Shown here in pieces: positions 39,006 to 48,682 of a DNA stretch of 64,000 nt. The notes under the pieces are model-generated. The model was not told where the DNA came from. It saw only the letters and a list, made by a program, of their open reading frames with translations, and did no database searches. The stretch's first letter is position 1. Every line of letters begins with the position of its first letter. Both the position numbers and the translations under genes were made by a program. The DNA is from Hylemonella sp. (lineage in GTDB: Bacteria > Pseudomonadota > Gammaproteobacteria > Burkholderiales > Burkholderiaceae_C): the NCBI RefSeq assembly GCF_027532185.1, contig NZ_JAPZSV010000002.1:310001-374000 (forward strand), written 5' to 3'.

Positions 39006-40739
39006 TCAGAAGGTTTCCCAGTCGCCGTCGTCGGCCTTGCTGGCCGTGAGCTTCGGTGGCGCGAGCGGTGCCGCAGCGGCTGGACGCGCCGCGGCCGTGG
39101 TCGTCGCAGGACGGGCCGCAGGCGCTGCCGGCCTGGCCACGGAACGCGGCGCCGTGGCCATCGGCGCACGCGCCGGTGTCGCCTGCACGGCGTCGTGGCC
39201 AGACACCTTGAAAACGGCCACGGTATCGACCAGCTCCTGGGCCTGCGTCTTGAGGCTACTGGCCGCCGCGGCCATCTCCTCCACCAGCGCGGCGTTCTGC
39301 TGCGTGGCCTGATCCATGTTCGTCACGGCCTCGCCGATCTGGGAGACCCCAGAACTCTGCTCGCTGCTGGCCGCGCTGATCTCACCCATGATGTCGGTCA
39401 CGCGCCGGATGCTGGCCACCACCTCGTTCATGGTGGCACCCGCGCGGTCGACCAAGGCCGTGCCCTGCTCCACCCGGCCGACGCTGTCGGTGATGAGCTG
39501 CTTGATCTCCTTGGCCGCCTCGGCCGAGCGGCTGGCCAGGTTGCGCACCTCGCCGGCGACCACCGCGAAACCACGGCCCTGCTCACCCGCACGGGCCGCT
39601 TCCACCGCGGCATTGAGCGCCAGGATGTTGGTCTGGAAAGCGATGCCATCGATCACGCTGATGATGTCGGCGATCTTGCGCGAGCTGTCGTTGATGCCTT
39701 TCATCGTGTCCACCACCTGGGCCACCACCTCGCCGCCTTGCACGGCCACGGTGCTCGCGCTCTGCGCCAGCTGGTTGGCCTGACGCGCGTTGTCGGCGTT
39801 CTGACGCACGGTAGACGACAGCTCCTCCATCGAGGCCGCCGTTTGCTGCAAGGCGCTGGCCTGGGTCTCGGTGCGTGCCGACAGGTCGTGGTTGCCCTGG
39901 GCGATCTCGGCACTCGCGGTCGACACCGCGTCGCTGCCCCGACGTACCCGGCTCACGATCTGGCCCAGGTTGTGCTGCATGGCCGCGAGTGACTGCAGCA
40001 GCTGGGCCACTTCATCACTGCCGCGCGTCGGGATGTCGCTTGTGAGGTCACCCTCGGCGATGTGACGGGTGGACACCGCTGCCTGCTGCACCGGCCCGAC
40101 GATGGAGCGTGTGACCAGGAAGGCCAGTGCCATGCCGAGCACCACCGCCAGAGCCGCGCCGATGGACTGCGCCCACTGGCTGCGGACCGCCGTGGCGTTG
40201 GCCTTCTCCTGCGTGTCGGCCAGCATCTGGCGTGCATGGGCGGCCACCTGATCAACCGCCTTCAGATAGGTTTCAGCCAGAGGACGCAGATCGTTGTCCA
40301 CCGCACCGGCGATATCCTCGCCAGCCTGCTGGCGCTTGATCAGCGCAGCCCGTGCATCCACATAGGTCTTGCGGTGCTTGGCCACCGCGGCCAGCAGCTC
40401 CTTGCCTTCGCCATCCGCGATGAGGGATTCAAGCTCTTTCTGATCCTCGCTGATGGCCTTGGACGTGGCGGCCATGTCCTTGGTGAGCGCATCGATGTAG
40501 GCCGTGTCCCGGGTCTTGAGGGCCGCCGAGGCCCGGACCCAGTTGATCGAGATCTGCGAGGCCCAGCGCTGCGCCAGCAGGCTGCGCTGCATCTCGAGCG
40601 TGGCAATCTGCTGACTAGTGTCCTTGAGCGTGCCCAGGCGCCAGACACCAAGCACCGACACCGTGGTGGTGATGGTCAGCACCAGCATGAACGCCAGCGC
40701 CAGACGGGTACCGATACGAAACCGCAGCCAGAAACTCAT
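39006..40739 (-). CDS. Methyl-accepting chemotaxis protein
   Basis: A Tar-like chemoreceptor of 577 residues: helix 1 (about 11-31), a four-helix-bundle periplasmic sensor (32-190), helix 2 (about 191-212), HAMP, and the cytoplasmic signalling hairpin with its tip [20 protein letters not shown]. The Ala/Pro-rich linker ends in DDGDWETF, a C-terminal pentapeptide (DWETF) like the NWETF tether for CheR/CheB. The ligand is unknown. GAGGAG precedes the ATG, and a cheW gene lies upstream on the same strand. Confidence 0.95.
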   Translation of the reverse strand: MSFWLRFRIGTRLALAFMLVLTITTTVSVLGVWRLGTLKDTSQQIATLEMQRSLLAQRWASQISINWVRASAALKTRDTAYIDALTKDMAATSKAISEDQKELESLIADGEGKELLAAVAKHRKTYVDARAALIKRQQAGEDIAGAVDNDLRPLAETYLKAVDQVAAHARQMLADTQEKANATAVRSQWAQSIGAALAVVLGMALAFLVTRSIVGPVQQAAVSTRHIAEGDLTSDIPTRGSDEVAQLLQSLAAMQHNLGQIVSRVRRGSDAVSTASAEIAQGNHDLSARTETQASALQQTAASMEELSSTVRQNADNARQANQLAQSASTVAVQGGEVVAQVVDTMKGINDSSRKIADIISVIDGIAFQTNILALNAAVEAARAGEQGRGFAVVAGEVRNLASRSAEAAKEIKQLITDSVGRVEQGTALVDRAGATMNEVVASIRRVTDIMGEISAASSEQSSGVSQIGEAVTNMDQATQQNAALVEEMAAAASSLKTQAQELVDTVAVFKVSGHDAVQATPARAPMATAPRSVARPAAPAARPATTTAAARPAAAAPLAPPKLTASKADDGDWETF

Positions 40740-40807
40740 GACCAGTCTCCTCTTGTCTCAAACTCCCTGCCGGCCTCTGCGGGCCCTCGCAGTCCGGTCT
40801 GCGCCGG

Positions 40808-41314
40808 TCAATGTGTTGAAGCGTCCAGCATACCCATCTCGGCATTGCTCATCAGGGCTTCCATGTTCATGACGATCAGCATGCGTTCGCCGACATTGGC
40901 CAGGCCGGTGATGAAACGTGTGTCCATGGTGGTGTCGAACTGCGGCGCGGGTTTGAGCATGTCCGCACCCAGGGTGACCACATCGGAGACCGAGTCCACC
41001 ACGGCACCGATCACGGTGCCGCGCACGTTGAGAATGATGACCACGGTGAAATCGTTGTACTCGACCTGGTCGAGCTGCAGCTTCATGCGCAGGTCGATGA
41101 TGGGCACGATGACGCCGCGCAGATTGACCACGCCCTTGATGAAGGGCGGCGCATTGACCATGCGGGTCGGCTCTTCGTACGAGCGGATCTCCTGCACGCG
41201 CAGGATGTCGATGGCGTACTCCTCGCGGCCCAGACGCAGGGTGAGGTACTGCCCGGAATCGCTCGCGGCGACCGAGGTGGCACGGGCCTCAATGGGGCTG
41301 GGGGTCTGCATCAT
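40808..41314 (-). CDS. cheW: Chemotaxis coupling protein CheW
   Basis: Couples receptors to CheA. It has 168 residues as a single CheW domain: YLTLRLGREEYAIDILRVQE, NAPPFIKGVVNLRGVIVPII and the C-terminal GLANVGERMLIVMNMEAL. Two consecutive ATGs; the first (41314) has AAGGAG at good spacing. The chemoreceptor gene follows 68 bases later. Confidence 0.95.
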   Translation of the reverse strand: MMQTPSPIEARATSVAASDSGQYLTLRLGREEYAIDILRVQEIRSYEEPTRMVNAPPFIKGVVNLRGVIVPIIDLRMKLQLDQVEYNDFTVVIILNVRGTVIGAVVDSVSDVVTLGADMLKPAPQFDTTMDTRFITGLANVGERMLIVMNMEALMSNAEMGMLDASTH

Positions 41315-41431
41315 GTTTGCTCCTTGCGGCGCCACGCACCGGCTGGTTCTCCAAACCATCATACACACGGACCCTGTTCAGGGGTAGCGCGAACAGGGCC
41401 GTGAAAACCCTGCGATTCCTCGCGCCGAAAA

Positions 41432-41467
41432 CAAAACCGCCGGCAGGCCATGGGGGCCTTGCCGGCG
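41432..41467 (-). terminator. Rho-independent terminator of ppa
   Basis: On the minus strand, CGCCGGCAAGGCC pairs with GGCCTGCCGGCG (one bulge) and is followed by GTTTTGT, 20 bases after the ppa stop. Confidence 0.85.
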
Positions 41468-41487
41468 TCCGCTCCAGCGCAACCGTG

Positions 41488-42027
41488 TCAGCTGCGCGAC
41501 TGCTTGGCGTAGTTGGCGATGCCGTCCATGATTTCCTTCTTGGCGGATTCCGGGCCTTCCCAGCCCTGCACCTTGACCCACTTGCCTTTCTCCAGATCCT
41601 TGTAATGCTCGAAGAAGTGCTCGATGGTGCGCAGGCGCATGGGGTTCAGGTCCTCGGGCTTCTGCCACTGGGTGTAGAGGGAGAGGATCTTGTCGGTGGG
41701 CACGGCCAGCACCTTGCCGTCTTCACCGGCCTCGTCCGTCATCTTGAGGATGCCGATCGGACGGCAGGGCACGACGACGCCGGGGATCAGCGGCACCGGG
41801 GTGATGACCAGCACGTCCACCGGGTCGCCGTCGCCCGAGATGGTCTTGGGCACGTAACCGTAGTTCGTGGGGTAGTGCATGGCCGTGCTCATGAAACGGT
41901 CCACGAAGATTGCGCCGGTTTCCTTGTCCACCTCGTACTTGATGGGGTCGGCGTTCATCGGGATTTCGATGATCACGTTGAAGGCTTCGGGGGCGTTCTT
42001 GCCAGGGGTGACGTTGTCGAGAGACAT
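41488..42027 (-). CDS. ppa: Inorganic pyrophosphatase (soluble, family I)
   Basis: Hydrolyses cytoplasmic PPi. It has 179 residues with [15 protein letters not shown] and the family I signature DGDPVDVLV, with further acidic metal ligands in [20 protein letters not shown] precedes the ATG. It is divergent from the membrane pyrophosphatase gene hppA. Confidence 0.97.
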   Translation of the reverse strand: MSLDNVTPGKNAPEAFNVIIEIPMNADPIKYEVDKETGAIFVDRFMSTAMHYPTNYGYVPKTISGDGDPVDVLVITPVPLIPGVVVPCRPIGILKMTDEAGEDGKVLAVPTDKILSLYTQWQKPEDLNPMRLRTIEHFFEHYKDLEKGKWVKVQGWEGPESAKKEIMDGIANYAKQSRS

Positions 42028-42103
42028 CAGCTTCCTTTGTTGCGAATAGTCAAAAAGTGATCGGGATTAACCCTGATTTTACTTGCTGGCCCCTGACGAC
42101 CCC

Positions 42104-42131
42104 TTGCCGCGTCACATTTTCCGGCTAGAGT
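42104..42131 (+). promoter_or_regulatory. Candidate sigma-70 promoter of hppA
   Basis: TTGCCG, 16 bases, TAGAGT: four of six matches in each hexamer. It would give a leader of roughly 115 bases that includes the 42188-42220 hairpin. Confidence 0.4.
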
Positions 42132-42187
42132 CGGCGCGTTGGCCAATCGTCCCTGTGCGACATGTGAAGGTCGGACGCGGCGAGGAA

Positions 42188-42220
42188 GCAACGCATCGGT
42201 GGCTCCGCCCCCTGCGTTGC
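42188..42220 (+). promoter_or_regulatory. Nested hairpin in the hppA leader
   Basis: GCAACGCA (42188-42195) pairs perfectly with TGCGTTGC (42213-42220). Within the loop GGTGG can pair with CCGCC after a symmetrical two-base internal loop. It ends 35 bases before the hppA ATG and 24 before its ribosome site. Confidence 0.55.
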
Positions 42221-42255
42221 CACCTCTACGCGATACAACAACACAGGAGATTGAT

Positions 42256-44322
42256 ATGACAGGCAATGCAGCGCTGATTCTGGCGCTCGTATGCGGACTG
42301 ATCGCCGTGGTCTACGGCGTCTGGGCACGCAGCTGGATCCTCTCGAAAGACGCGGGCAACGCCCGCATGCAGGAGATTGCCGCCGCCATCCAGACCGGTG
42401 CGGCAGCCTATCTGGCCCGCCAGTACAAGACGATCGCCATCGTGGGTGTCGTGCTGGCTGTGCTGATCGGTGTCTTCCTCGACATGCAGACCGCCATCGG
42501 CTTCGTCGTCGGTGCGGTCCTCTCGGGCGCCTGCGGCTTCATCGGCATGAACATCTCGGTGCGCGCCAACGTACGTACCGCGCAGGCCGCGACGCAGGGC
42601 ATCGGCCCGGCGCTGGACGTGGCGTTCCGCGGCGGCGCCATCACCGGCATGCTGGTGGTGGGCCTGGGCCTGCTGGGCGTGACAGCCTTCTACTGGTTCC
42701 TGGTCGGCAACGGCAACCTGAACCCGAACGCCAATCTGGCCAAGCTGCTCAACCCTCTGATCGGCTTCGCCTTTGGCTCCTCGCTGATCTCCATCTTCGC
42801 GCGCCTGGGCGGCGGCATCTTCACCAAGGGCGCCGACGTGGGCGCCGATCTGGTGGGCAAGGTCGAAGCCGGTATCCCCGAGGATGACCCGCGCAACCCG
42901 GCCGTGATCGCCGACAACGTGGGCGACAACGTGGGCGACTGCGCCGGCATGGCCGCCGACCTGTTCGAGACCTACGCCGTGACGCTGATCGCCACGATGG
43001 TGCTGGGCGCCCTGCTCGTCACCGGCGCCGGCACCGCTGCCGTGATCTACCCGCTGGCGCTGGGCGCGGTGTCCATCATCGCCTCCATCATCGGCTGCTT
43101 CTTCGTCAAGGCCACGCCCGGCATGAAGAACGTGATGCCTGCGCTCTACAAGGGCCTCGCCGTCTCGGGCGTGCTCTCGCTGGTCGCCTTCTTCTTCGTC
43201 ACGATGTGGCTGATGCCGGACAACGCCATCACCGCCAGCGGCAGCCAGATGCGCCTCTTCGGCGCCTGCGCCGTGGGCCTGGTGCTGACCGCGGCCCTGG
43301 TCTGGATCACCGAGTACTACACCGGCACCCAGTACAAGCCCGTGCAGCACATCGCCCAGGCCTCCACCACCGGTCACGGCACCAACATCATTGCCGGTCT
43401 GGGTGTCTCCATGCGCTCTACCGCCTGGCCTGTGATCTTTGTCTGCATCGCGATCTGGGTGTCCTACCAGCTGGCCGGCCTGTACGGCGTGGCGGTGGCT
43501 GCCACGTCCATGCTGAGCATGGCCGGCATCGTCGTGGCGCTGGATGCCTACGGCCCCATCACCGACAACGCTGGCGGCATCGCCGAGATGGCCGAGCTGC
43601 CCTCCAGCGTGCGCGACATCACCGACCCGCTGGACGCCGTGGGCAACACCACCAAGGCCGTGACCAAGGGCTACGCCATCGGCTCGGCCGGCCTGGCCTC
43701 GCTGGTGCTGTTCGCTGACTACACGCACAAGCTCGACACGCTGGGCCAGTCCATCCGCTTCGATCTGTCAGACCCGATGGTCATCATCGGCCTGATCATC
43801 GGCGGCCTGATCCCCTACCTCTTCGGCGCCATGGCCATGGAAGCCGTAGGCCGCGCCGCCGGCTCGGTGGTGGTGGAGGTTCGTCGTCAGTTCCGAGAGA
43901 TCAAGGGCATCATGGACGGCTCGGGCAAGCCCGAGTACGACACCGCGGTCGACATGCTGACGACGGCGGCCATCAAGGAAATGATGATCCCCTCGCTGCT
44001 GCCGGTGGTGGTACCGGTGCTGGTGGGCCTGCTGCTGGGCCCGGCCGCGCTGGGTGGTCTGCTCATGGGCACCATCGTCACGGGCCTCTTCGTCGCCATC
44101 TCCATGTGCACGGGCGGCGGCGCCTGGGACAACGCGAAGAAGTACATCGAGGACGGTCACCATGGCGGCAAAGGCAGCGAGGCGCACAAGGCCGCTGTCA
44201 CGGGTGACACCGTGGGCGATCCCTACAAGGACACCGCCGGCCCGGCCATCAACCCGCTGATCAAGATCATCAACATCGTCGCGCTGCTCATCGTGCCGCT
44301 GGTGGTGCGCTTCCACAGCTGA
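42256..44322 (+). CDS. hppA: Membrane-bound proton-pumping pyrophosphatase
   Basis: Couples PPi hydrolysis to proton export. It has 688 residues and about 16 helices. The PPi-binding loop [20 protein letters not shown] (about residue 193) and [19 protein letters not shown] are present. The motif [10 protein letters not shown] (about residue 462) has Lys where K-dependent enzymes have Ala, so this should be the K-independent H+-pumping type. AGGAG precedes the ATG. A strong terminator follows. Confidence 0.96.
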   Translation: MTGNAALILALVCGLIAVVYGVWARSWILSKDAGNARMQEIAAAIQTGAAAYLARQYKTIAIVGVVLAVLIGVFLDMQTAIGFVVGAVLSGACGFIGMNISVRANVRTAQAATQGIGPALDVAFRGGAITGMLVVGLGLLGVTAFYWFLVGNGNLNPNANLAKLLNPLIGFAFGSSLISIFARLGGGIFTKGADVGADLVGKVEAGIPEDDPRNPAVIADNVGDNVGDCAGMAADLFETYAVTLIATMVLGALLVTGAGTAAVIYPLALGAVSIIASIIGCFFVKATPGMKNVMPALYKGLAVSGVLSLVAFFFVTMWLMPDNAITASGSQMRLFGACAVGLVLTAALVWITEYYTGTQYKPVQHIAQASTTGHGTNIIAGLGVSMRSTAWPVIFVCIAIWVSYQLAGLYGVAVAATSMLSMAGIVVALDAYGPITDNAGGIAEMAELPSSVRDITDPLDAVGNTTKAVTKGYAIGSAGLASLVLFADYTHKLDTLGQSIRFDLSDPMVIIGLIIGGLIPYLFGAMAMEAVGRAAGSVVVEVRRQFREIKGIMDGSGKPEYDTAVDMLTTAAIKEMMIPSLLPVVVPVLVGLLLGPAALGGLLMGTIVTGLFVAISMCTGGGAWDNAKKYIEDGHHGGKGSEAHKAAVTGDTVGDPYKDTAGPAINPLIKIINIVALLIVPLVVRFHS

Positions 44323-44342
44323 GCAAGCCTCGCCCATCTGCA

Positions 44343-44367
44343 GCCCGCCATCCGGCGGGCTTTTTTT
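44343..44367 (+). terminator. Rho-independent terminator of hppA
   Basis: GCCCGCC (44343-44349), ATCC, GGCGGGC (44354-44360), then seven Ts. Confidence 0.95.
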
Positions 44368-44456
44368 CGCCCGCCCCGCGCAAGCGGGGCGACGGATGGC
44401 TTGGCCTCACGCCAAATGCACTTAATTGGTGCGAGTCATTTCTTTTTGCGACATTT

Positions 44457-44486
44457 TTGTCTATTTGTAAGCGCAGTCCCTATAAT
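44457..44486 (+). promoter_or_regulatory. Candidate sigma-70 promoter of the 44566 gene
   Basis: TTGTCT (44457-44462), 18 bases, TATAAT (44481-44486): a consensus -10 box in an unusually AT-rich stretch. The predicted leader is about 70 bases and contains a small CCCG/CGGG hairpin. Confidence 0.65.
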
Positions 44487-44565
44487 GAATCCGCTGATGT
44501 TGGAGAGAACCCGGGCTACAACGGGCTTTGATTTCTAGACCTATCCCCTCAGGGAGTGCTCGTCC

Positions 44566-45081
44566 ATGTTTGAGATGTTCCGTTCCTCGCGCAGCCCCTC
44601 CGGCCGTAACGCGCAATCCGACACCCCGTCAACGACGGGCTCCTCCATCCAGTCGCAGAACCCCATCAACTACCGCGACCTCGTGCGCATGGTGCTGCGG
44701 GACACCTTGCGCCTCAATGGCATCCCGATCGACTGGGTGGGCTGCGAGGTGATCCCGCGACCCCACAACGGCCAGGTCCAGACCTTCCAGATCAATCTCA
44801 TCGTCCACGCCTGGCACGAAGGGCTGTTGCGCTATGCGCCCCTGCTCAAGCAGCAGGTTCTGCAGGGCCTGCAGCATTTCGACCCGGCCAACAACCACAG
44901 CAACCACGTCATGGCGTGGGTGTTCGCCCCCAACTGCGGCTTCCCGCACACGCGTATGCCGGGACCGGCCTATTGGCGCGTGTCTTCCAGCGCAAGCAAG
45001 TTCGACCTGCCCCCGTCTCCCCACGACCAGGTGCGCGACGAGCAAGATCACATCCCCACGGTGCCCTCCCCGCTGCGCTAG
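44566..45081 (+). CDS. Uncharacterised protein
   Basis: A 171-residue cytoplasmic protein that I do not recognise. A Ser-rich N-terminus (MFEMFRSSRSPSGRNAQSDT) leads into a compact region: NYRDLVRMVLRDTLRLNGIP, WVGCEVIPRPHNGQVQTFQI, then LIVHAWHEGLLRYAPLLKQQ. The tail is Pro/Ser/Asp-rich. No signal peptide or helix is seen. A strong promoter and a terminator bracket it as a single-gene unit. The response regulator gene follows on the same strand. Confidence 0.75.
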   Translation: MFEMFRSSRSPSGRNAQSDTPSTTGSSIQSQNPINYRDLVRMVLRDTLRLNGIPIDWVGCEVIPRPHNGQVQTFQINLIVHAWHEGLLRYAPLLKQQVLQGLQHFDPANNHSNHVMAWVFAPNCGFPHTRMPGPAYWRVSSSASKFDLPPSPHDQVRDEQDHIPTVPSPLR

Positions 45082-45108
45082 GCCCGCCCTGGCCGCGCGC
45101 TGGCGACA

Positions 45109-45131
45109 CGCCCCCGATCGGGGGCGTTTTT
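45109..45131 (+). terminator. Rho-independent terminator after the 44566 gene
   Basis: CGCCCCC (45109-45115), GATC, GGGGGCG (45120-45126), TTTTT. It separates the uncharacterised gene from the response regulator. Confidence 0.92.
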
Positions 45132-45175
45132 GCATGCGCTACCATGCAGCAGCCCTGCCCTGTACGGATACCTGC

Positions 45176-45838
45176 TTGAAGATACTCGTCGTTGATGATC
45201 ACGCCCTGATCCGCGAAGGCCTGCGTCAGGTCCTGCGCGGGCTGGAAGAGGATGTGGAAGTGTTCGAAGCCGGCTCCTGCGCCCGGGCCTTCGAGCTCGC
45301 CTTGCAGGAACCGGAACTCGATCTGGTCCTGCTGGACTACCACCTGCCCGACATGAGCGGCCTGGAAGCCCTGGACATCTTCGCGCGCCAGCACCCGGCG
45401 CTGCCCATCATCGTGATCTCGGGCTCGGTCAATCCGCGCGTCATGCAGCAGGTCATGAACAAGGGGGCCGCGGCTTTTCTCACCAAGTCAGGTATGAGTG
45501 ACGAACTCCTGTCGGTGACGCGGCTGGTGCTGGCCGGCGGCGTGCACATGCCGGCGCTGGCGCCGCTCGCCTCCGAGGAGGGCGCTGCCGACGCCCCACC
45601 CCTGCTGACACCGCGCCAGGAAGAAGTGCTGCAGCTGCTGCTCGACGGCTACACCAACAAGGAGATCGGACGCATGCTCTATCTCTCCGAGGAGACGGTG
45701 AAAAACCATGTGAGCAGCATCCTGCGTTGCTTCGGCGTCACCACACGCACCCAGGCTGTGCTGGTCGCCCGCCGCCATGGCTATGCCGGCGCGGGACGCT
45801 CGCAGCCGCTGACTCCTGGTGACCTCGGCGCCGCCTGA
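45176..45838 (+). CDS. NarL/FixJ-type response regulator
   Basis: A 220-residue regulator: receiver domain (LKILVVDDHALIREGLRQVL, phospho-acceptor Asp in VLLDYHLPD, Lys in FLTKSG) and a LuxR-type helix-turn-helix (LTPRQEEVLQLLLDGYTNKE, then IGRMLYLSEETVKNHVSSIL). I take the TTG at 45176 as the start: the domain begins there, and the upstream ATG at 45134 lies in the terminator just downstream of the U-tract. It converges on the hybrid kinase gene with a 2-base gap and is its likely partner. Confidence 0.9.
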   Translation: MKILVVDDHALIREGLRQVLRGLEEDVEVFEAGSCARAFELALQEPELDLVLLDYHLPDMSGLEALDIFARQHPALPIIVISGSVNPRVMQQVMNKGAAAFLTKSGMSDELLSVTRLVLAGGVHMPALAPLASEEGAADAPPLLTPRQEEVLQLLLDGYTNKEIGRMLYLSEETVKNHVSSILRCFGVTTRTQAVLVARRHGYAGAGRSQPLTPGDLGAA

Positions 45839-45840
45839 AC

Positions 45841-47775
45841 TCAACCCGGCGCCGGCTGCGGCCGTGCCAGACGGCGGATCAGGGTGCGCAGCTTGGCCGG
45901 GCGCACCGGCTTGTGCAGCAGCGGCAGGCCCGCATCACGGCTGGCCTGGATCAGCTCCGGGTCGGTGTCGCCACTCATCAGGCAGGCCGGCAAAGGCCGC
46001 TCCAGCTGCGTGCGCAGCCTGTGCAGGGTCTGCATGCCGCTTTCGCCTGCCCGCAGACGGAAGTCGCTGAGCACCAGATCGGGGACGAAGCCACCGTCCA
46101 GCACCGTCAGCGCGCCCTGAAGTCCTTCCACGACGGCCACCACGCAACCCCAGGAATCGAGCAGGCCACGCAGGGCCTGGGCCGACTGCCGGTCGTCCTC
46201 GATGACCAGGATGCGCAGGCCGCGCACATCGTCCACCTGCTGGGGCTGCTCCGCGGCTGCCATCAGGGCCTGCAGATCGCCCGCGGGCGCCAGCGGCAGC
46301 TCGATGCGGAAGCGGGTCCCGTGCCCCGGCACAGAGCAGAGCTTGAGCTCGTGCCCGAGCAGGCGCGCGGTGCGATCGACGATGTTGAGCCCGAGGCCCA
46401 GGCCCTTGCTGCGGTCGCGCTCGGGGTTGCCGATCTGGTAGAACTCACGAAAGATGTCATGCTGGTGCTCGGCCGGTATGCCCACGCCGGTGTCCCAGAC
46501 CTCCAGCCACAGATGACTGCCGCCACGGCTGCGGCGGCAGCCCACGAGCACGCCACCGTGCCCGGTATATCGCAGGGCGTTGCTCACCAGATTGAGCAGA
46601 ATGCGATGCAGCAGCGTGGGGTCGCTCAGCACCCAGAGCGTGCTGTCGCGCACGCGCAGGCGCAGGCCCTTGTCGGTCGCCACGGGCATCAGCGCACCGC
46701 GCAGCTGCTCGAACAAGGGCCCCAGCGGCACCGGCTGCAATTGCACCCGCACAGCGTCCGCGTCCAGGCGCGAGATGTCCAGCAGCGCATCCAGCAGATC
46801 CTGCATGGCGCGCACCGATGCCTCCAGGTTGCCGATCAGATGGCGCGTCTCACGGTCATGCGGCAGCTGGGCCAGACGGGCGACGAACATGCCCAGGGCA
46901 TGGATGGGCTGACGCAGGTCGTGGCTGGCCGCTGCGAGGAAGCGCGACTTGGCGCGCGTGGCCGTCTCGGCCTCTTCCTTCTTGCTGCGCAGCTCCGCGG
47001 TGGCCAGGGTCACCCGGCGCTCCAGTTCATCCCGTCCCTGCTGCAGATGCTCGGCCATCTGGTTCAGCCCCTGCTGCAGATCGCGCAGGGGATCGTCGGG
47101 CCGGACTTCACCACGCACGCTCAGCTCGCCGCTGCCGATGCGCTCGATCATGCGCGAGACGCGCAGGATGGGCCGGATCACCCCACGGCCGATGCGCACC
47201 GCCAGCACGCTACCGAACAGCAGCCCGCCGAGGGTCACGGCCAGGCCGATGGCCAGCATGTCCTGGCTGCGCGATACCACGCCCGCACGCGACACTTCCA
47301 TCACCACATGGCCCAGGGGGGGCGCATCCTCGCCGCCCGCGCGGGACCGCCCCTCGAACAAATCGTCGAGCTGCAACTGCGAGGGGCTCACGGGCTGCAC
47401 CAGCAGATCGTGTCCGGTCCTGGCGTCCACCCAGTGCTGTTCCTGCATGCCCAGCGCCGGCAGCACCACCTGCCCGGTCCAGCCCGCAATGGCCAGGGTC
47501 TGCCCCTGAGCATCGAGGATGAGCACGGAGCGCACGTCGGATTCGCGCAAGGCACCCGCGGCGATCGACTGCAGGCTGCTGGTGTTGGCCGAGAACAGGC
47601 CGTACTCGCTGGCACTGGCCAGCTGGCGAGCCAGCGAGCGGGCACGCTGCTGATGCGCCTCGTCCAGATCGGCATAGCGCCCAGCGAGAAAGACCGAGGA
47701 CAGCAGCACCGCCACCAGGGTCACGGGCAGCAGCGCAGCCAGCAGCATGCGCGCGCGGATGTCGAGAAATCTCAT
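45841..47775 (-). CDS. Hybrid sensor histidine kinase
   Basis: A 644-residue membrane kinase: helix 1 (about 10-31), a periplasmic sensor region (32-165), helix 2 (about 170-192), HAMP (DDPLRDLQQGLNQMAEHL), coiled coil, H-box SHDLRQPIHALGMFVARL (about residue 285), ATPase domain (SNALRYTGHGG, WDTGVGIP, KGLGLGLNIVDRTARLLG) and a C-terminal receiver (LVIEDDRQSAQALR, acceptor Asp in VLSDFRL, Lys in LLHKPVRP). No HPt domain is seen. Its ATG overlaps the stop of the periplasmic binding protein gene, so it probably reads that protein as input. Confidence 0.93.
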   Translation of the reverse strand: MRFLDIRARMLLAALLPVTLVAVLLSSVFLAGRYADLDEAHQQRARSLARQLASASEYGLFSANTSSLQSIAAGALRESDVRSVLILDAQGQTLAIAGWTGQVVLPALGMQEQHWVDARTGHDLLVQPVSPSQLQLDDLFEGRSRAGGEDAPPLGHVVMEVSRAGVVSRSQDMLAIGLAVTLGGLLFGSVLAVRIGRGVIRPILRVSRMIERIGSGELSVRGEVRPDDPLRDLQQGLNQMAEHLQQGRDELERRVTLATAELRSKKEEAETATRAKSRFLAAASHDLRQPIHALGMFVARLAQLPHDRETRHLIGNLEASVRAMQDLLDALLDISRLDADAVRVQLQPVPLGPLFEQLRGALMPVATDKGLRLRVRDSTLWVLSDPTLLHRILLNLVSNALRYTGHGGVLVGCRRSRGGSHLWLEVWDTGVGIPAEHQHDIFREFYQIGNPERDRSKGLGLGLNIVDRTARLLGHELKLCSVPGHGTRFRIELPLAPAGDLQALMAAAEQPQQVDDVRGLRILVIEDDRQSAQALRGLLDSWGCVVAVVEGLQGALTVLDGGFVPDLVLSDFRLRAGESGMQTLHRLRTQLERPLPACLMSGDTDPELIQASRDAGLPLLHKPVRPAKLRTLIRRLARPQPAPG

Positions 47776-48677
47776 GGGCCACGCTCCAGTCGGCGCAGAC
47801 GCTCTGTCAGGTTGGCGGCGTCGAGCCGCAGGCCGAGCGAGCGCGCCACATGCTCGTTCACGCTGACGTCGAACTGCAGCGGAAACTGCGGTTGGCCCAG
47901 CGGCTGGCCCTGCAACACGCCGCGCGCCAGCACACCGGCCTGCTGGCCGATCTGACGCGGCGTCGAGTGCACGGCCATCAGGGCACCGGCGCGCACATAG
48001 GCTGGCGAGAAGGCCAGCATGGGCACTTGCGCCCGGAACGACGTCAGCAGGATGTTCTGGATGCTGTTGCTGTTGTAGATCTGCGGGTCAGCCAACGCCA
48101 GCAGCACATCAGACTCATCGAGGATCTTCTTCAAGCCGGCAAAGACCGGCTCTTCGGGCCGCACCGGCACCCCCACCATCCGCAGTCCGCGCGCCTGGGC
48201 CGCAGCCTCCAGTGCGGCCTCATTGGCCACGGAATCCGGCCCCCAGAGCACGCCGACGCGGCGCGCCTGAGGCAGGGCCAGCCGGATCAGGTCAAGCTGC
48301 CGGCCCGGCGGCTGGTTCAGGTAGAGCGCAGAAAACGAGGCGCCGGCGCGCCGCCCCGACTCGCGCAGCACGCGCTCGAAACTGGCACGCGGCAACAGGG
48401 TGCACAGCACCGGCGCCGGCAAGGCCTGCTGCGCCAGCTGGCTGCAGGCCTCGGTGCCCAGCGCCACGTACAACCGCGGGCCAGCGCCGCTGTAGGTCGG
48501 CAACTCCGCCAGCTGCAACTGCAAAACCTCGCGGCGTGCAAGCTCGGCGACCACCGCGTCCGCCGCCTCCTGGTAGGCCGGACTGCGCTCGCTGCTGACC
48601 AGGAGCACCTCGTTGGCACGCGCCCCCAGGGCCAGGAAGGCCAGCAAGACCAGCAGGGACAGCGGCGCCAGACGCAT
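47772..48677 (-). CDS. Periplasmic substrate-binding-like protein (PF04392 type)
   Basis: A 301-residue exported protein with a signal peptide (MRLAPLSLLVLLAFLALGAR) and a type I periplasmic-binding fold: GPRLYVALGTEACSQLAQQA, ARRVGVLWGPDSVANEAALE and MLAFSPAYVRAGALMAVHST. It resembles the ABC_sub_bind family, but no permease or ATPase gene is present. It lies between a TonB receptor gene (5-base gap) and the hybrid kinase gene (4-base overlap), suggesting a sensor subunit rather than a transporter part. No lipobox is visible. Confidence 0.85.
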   Translation of the reverse strand: MRLAPLSLLVLLAFLALGARANEVLLVSSERSPAYQEAADAVVAELARREVLQLQLAELPTYSGAGPRLYVALGTEACSQLAQQALPAPVLCTLLPRASFERVLRESGRRAGASFSALYLNQPPGRQLDLIRLALPQARRVGVLWGPDSVANEAALEAAAQARGLRMVGVPVRPEEPVFAGLKKILDESDVLLALADPQIYNSNSIQNILLTSFRAQVPMLAFSPAYVRAGALMAVHSTPRQIGQQAGVLARGVLQGQPLGQPQFPLQFDVSVNEHVARSLGLRLDAANLTERLRRLERGP

Positions 48678-48682
48678 GCGGC

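Noticed and set aside
44500-44565. Leader of the 44566 gene containing GGAGAGA, suggesting a glycine riboswitch
   Set aside because: The other conserved glycine aptamer parts are absent, and the protein is not a glycine cleavage or transport protein.
45134-45178. Upstream ATG for the response regulator
   Set aside because: It lies three bases past the U-tract of the preceding gene's terminator and adds 14 residues (MRYHAAALPCTDTC) not typical of a receiver domain.
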